A DNA stretch of 64,000 nt from Diphasiastrum complanatum (lineage: Eukaryota; Streptophyta; Lycopodiopsida; Lycopodiales; Lycopodiaceae): positions 38,370,527 through 38,434,526 of the forward strand of contig CM055104.1 of assembly GCA_029204225.1 (NCBI GenBank), read 5' to 3'. Below the pieces are notes generated by a model that saw nothing but the letters and a program-made list of their open reading frames with translations, searched no databases and was not told the origin of the DNA. Each line of letters opens with the position of its first letter. Positions within the stretch are counted from its first letter, which is position 1. The position numbers were made by a program, and so were the translations under genes. Below are positions 60,946-64,000 of this stretch, piece after piece.

Positions 60946-63734
60946 AATAAAGAGTATGTCGTGACCAACCGTCATGTCAGAAGTAAAAAATAATGACCTG
61001 CAATTTTTGGCTTACCAGGCCACCTGCCGCTTCGCCACCAAATTGGATGTCAAGATGCCTTTGCTTTCCGAAATGCTCCTCGCCATGAACTTGCAACTTC
61101 GTGCCAAATAGAATGGTGAAATTGCTTTTGACGTTCTCCAAACACTTTCTTCATGAAAATCACTATGTTTTGTCACACTGTATTTGCAAGTACAATTAGG
61201 GTGCCCTTTTTTTGGAGGCTATAGCCCTTCATTTGTCCAAAATAGGCTAAAGGAGGTGAAAATAAGGACTTTTCTTGTTTTTAGCTATTTCTTCTTCACG
61301 AAATAACTTCAAACTTCAAATTCTTTGGGACCCAACTCCTATTTCATTCCGAATTTTTTTAATGAAGTTGAAGTGACTTATGCACTTCGGGCTTTTTCAA
61401 GTGAAGTTCATAATGGATTTAAGAATATCCAATGGCTATCGAATATCCGATGGCTCTTATTCCTTCAATCTCTACCATCAATCTGGCATGGCCCAGATCC
61501 AATGGTTGCACTCGTTTCTATGCGTTGAAATGACTTCCTACGGTCGTTGGACCTTTGGCATGCTACAAGAAGTGAGAATTAGCCAAAGAATATTTGGATG
61601 AAGCCAATTCATCATTGCCATGAGAGGATCTCCTTGATAATAATTCAATACCACCTTCCTTGATGATCATTCCACCATTCCTTCCATGCTTGCAAAAGAC
61701 CTCTGATTTGGAAGCTCATTCCCTTTGAACATGGCTGCACCATGATGGAAATTTGAGACCTCCATGCCTCATAATGACCATGAAGATTAAGATCACAAGA
61801 TAGGCAAGAAGGTTGATTGCCAAGATTTGGTCTCTAGCTTGACTAGTCCACATACTATGAACTTTTTCCATGATAGATCTCTTGAAATCAACAAATATCT
61901 TGATCTTATTGAGGCTACATATTTGCTCAATGATGTAATTGTCCTTTGTGGATGATTCACTTAATCTCAAGAGAAGTTTACAATTTGCCTCACAAAATGA
62001 AAAAATAAGATTTTTCACACTATGAGGGATTATCTTATACTTGCCCTTACAAGATCTAAAAGCATACATTTGATGACACAACCACTTGCTTTCAAAATGA
62101 TTTGGAAACATATCTAAGACATTAAAGACATGAAATATGTCCATACAAGAGGCATCATACAAGACTAGAATTGCCTCACTTGAACTTTGGGATGTAGAAA
62201 TCTCAATAAAACATAGATGATACATCAAATAATGGAAGATAAACAAAAGTGGATATGTTGGAGTAGATACCACCTGAAAATTTTCCCTCTTTGCCATGAA
62301 TTGTGATACATAGACTCGGCCTTGCCTCTTGAAGATCTCCTTGGAACCATGAGTTGAGAAGACTCCTCCTCATGCCTTGGCAACTCTCCATCATGCACTT
62401 GGATTTTGGTAGATATGAGGATTCTACCATCATCTTCTTGATTGAGAATGAAGAAGTCACATAAAAAAGCACCATCTTTGTGTTGTACTTTTAGTATCTT
62501 CTTAGGTTCTATTATGGCGGTCTCCCATCTAATAGATTTAGGTTGATACTAAAATGCATTGTGTAAGGTGAGTTTGGATAAGATCCACTCAAATCATTGT
62601 TCACTATTGGTTATCTAGATATCTTCTAAGGCGGTCTCCCTACTAGAAGATGTAGCAAATTAGGAATGAATTGCTAAGTTCACTATGGCGGTCTCCCAAC
62701 TAGTGATTTCCTACTTAAGAAACAAAGCAATACTAATTAACTCCACAAGGGAATGATAAACAAGGTGAGAGAGAGAGAGAGAATAATCCTATAAGCACAT
62801 TCACCATAAAACATAAACCAATGGGAAAGCCTAGTGGGGCTCGAGTACCTACCACAAGGTATTCATTCACCAATGGGAACACAAGTAAGCATAGAATGAT
62901 GACACAAAAAGTGTTTTTTTAAATCAATAACTTGTACAAGTGTTGTTGAAGGCACTCATCCACTTCCATCTATGGCAAAAGTGGTGGGCCTATGCTCTAA
63001 CATGCTTATGGGGACTAAGTCCAAGCTTAATGCTAATTAACTTGTAAGGTTACAATAAACTTAGAACTAAACTTGAACTTAGGAATTAAATCTTAAACTT
63101 AGACTTTCTAAGTTGAACCATTACAAATGGTTGTTTGTAATAATTAAACTTAAAATGGTAAAAGGATTAAGTATAAGATTTTTCCTAAACCTTTACTTGA
63201 ATTTACTTGTGGGCTTACAAAACACATGCCACAATAAATTTCTAAAACTTTAGAGGACCTTGGACCACCCTGCGAAGGTTCTACGAGGGTTCAGACACTC
63301 TACAAGGGTTCAATCCTTGCAGGAAGTGATCTCTCGCAAAACTTGCTCCAGACATTGGATTTTCAAGATCAGACCCTGTAGGCAGGCTAATTTACTACTC
63401 TAATTTCATTTATGCCCCTTGCGAATGTTGGTTTACTGATCTTGATGCTCTGCGAAAACACTCAAATTTGATGATTTCTCCATCAGTAACTCTTGCAGAG
63501 ATTTTTATAGATGCATCTAGGTCAATCTGATGACTGTCAAAGTTTCAAGAGCTAACTCCCAAGGATCTCCAAAAATCATGAAAAAAGTGCTCTTTTTGAG
63601 TGTTTTTTTAAGAAATCTCGAGATTCTCTAATCCTTAACTCCTGTAAAATGGTATTCCATTGCATTCAAGTTGGATCTGACTATATCTAATAGAATATTG
63701 GTAGCTGATCCATCAGCTTAGGTGAATTTTGCCT
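60946..63734. other. Unassigned sequence with a GGCGGTCTCCC repeat
   Basis: The motif ATGGCGGTCTCCCA.CTA recurs at 62514, 62631 and 62686 with variants. A 193-codon minus-strand frame at 61716-62297 is open but shows no known domain and may be chance or a decayed element. A short (GA)n lies at 62766-62782. Confidence 0.4.
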
Positions 63735-63998
63735 TTATTTTGCCATGTTTTCTTGAGATCGATGTCTCTGATTTGCAAGAATGAAGGCTGATTGATGCAA
63801 TGCCATTCGTGGTGCCCTTTGAGCTACTTGCAATGGTGCGACAGGTACATGTTGACCCATTGAATCCATTGGTGTTGGTTTTGGTTCTGTCTCAATTTGT
63901 GCAACTACTCTGGGAAGGTGTGGTGCTTGATTTATTGCTCTTCTCGCGATTGATCGTCGGATCTCAGATTCATTGTAGGGTCCAAGGTTGTCGTATCT
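63735..63998 (-). CDS. Unidentified partial open frame at the window edge
   Basis: An open frame of 87 residues enters from beyond the window and stops at 63735. It starts RYDNLGPYNESEIRRSIARR and contains HVPVAPLQVAQRAPRMAL. Composition (Ala, Arg, Gln, Pro) is protein-like and unlike the flanks. It may be an exon or a retroelement gag; no family is recognised. It has no ATG start inside the window. Confidence 0.35.
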   Translation of the reverse strand, partial: RYDNLGPYNESEIRRSIARRAINQAPHLPRVVAQIETEPKPTPMDSMGQHVPVAPLQVAQRAPRMALHQSAFILANQRHRSQENMAK

Positions 63999-64000
63999 TG

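Noticed and set aside
61716-62297. 193-codon minus-strand open frame as a gene
   Set aside because: No domain, start context or neighbouring exon is recognisable, and the composition is like the AT-rich flanks. It is mentioned only within the unassigned stretch.

Overview
This is a window of nuclear DNA from a land plant with a large, repeat-rich genome. The evidence is intron-containing genes with GT-AG junctions, an AMT2-type ammonium transporter, a plant-style methyl-CpG-binding-domain (MBD) gene, many nested Ty1/copia retrotransposons, hAT and Ty3/gypsy remnants, and very long (AG)n/(CT)n tracts. There is no operon structure, plastid sequence or CRISPR. The species cannot be fixed from sequence alone; the low gene density would suit a fern or another large-genome plant, but that is only an impression.

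Two host genes can be supported. An MBD-domain protein lies at 21654-23525 (+, three exons, 430 aa). An AMT2/MEP-type ammonium transporter lies at 39012-40992 (-, two exons, 484 aa, both pore histidines present). A 31-bp-stem hairpin at 25706-25825 looks like a microRNA precursor or a tiny inverted-repeat element.

Layout. 1-3 kb: a decayed gene with a repeated TPE..NPSY.TP..ESR motif; a second copy is at 48.1-48.5 kb. 3.0-6.7 kb: two direct copies of an undescribed repeat unit that ends in a TATA-like box, a CT-rich leader and an (AG)n tract; an inverted piece of it at 8.8-9.4 kb is fused to copia element A (9379-11337), which is itself inserted in copia B (11338-12455). 13133-19711: full-length copia C with 5-bp target duplications and a single 1,214-codon frame broken by seven stop codons. 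19712-20196: a tandem TRIM (miniature LTR element) whose LTR carries tRNA-like A and B boxes. 26.5-28.7 kb: the 3' exons of an hAT transposase and a gypsy reverse transcriptase. 28978-33431: copia D and E; in D, most of the reverse transcriptase is replaced by about 780 bp of nuclear 26S rRNA in the same sense. 39-42 kb: AMT2. 43.9-48.1 kb: a CACGTAGGC-type repeat array split by copia F (44493-47376, 5-bp target duplication), which itself contains a MITE. 53.0-57.6 kb: a large inverted repeat with 1.7-kb arms around an (AG)n tract and two outward promoter-like regions. 57.9-60.9 kb: copia G. The last 264 bases hold an unidentified open frame running off the end.

The genes do not form a functional unit. 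The main story is layered retroelement insertion, truncation and probable methylation-driven decay around two conserved genes. The most unusual items are the copia-26S rRNA chimera, the TRIM with a pol III-like promoter in its LTR, and the inverted-repeat promoter family.
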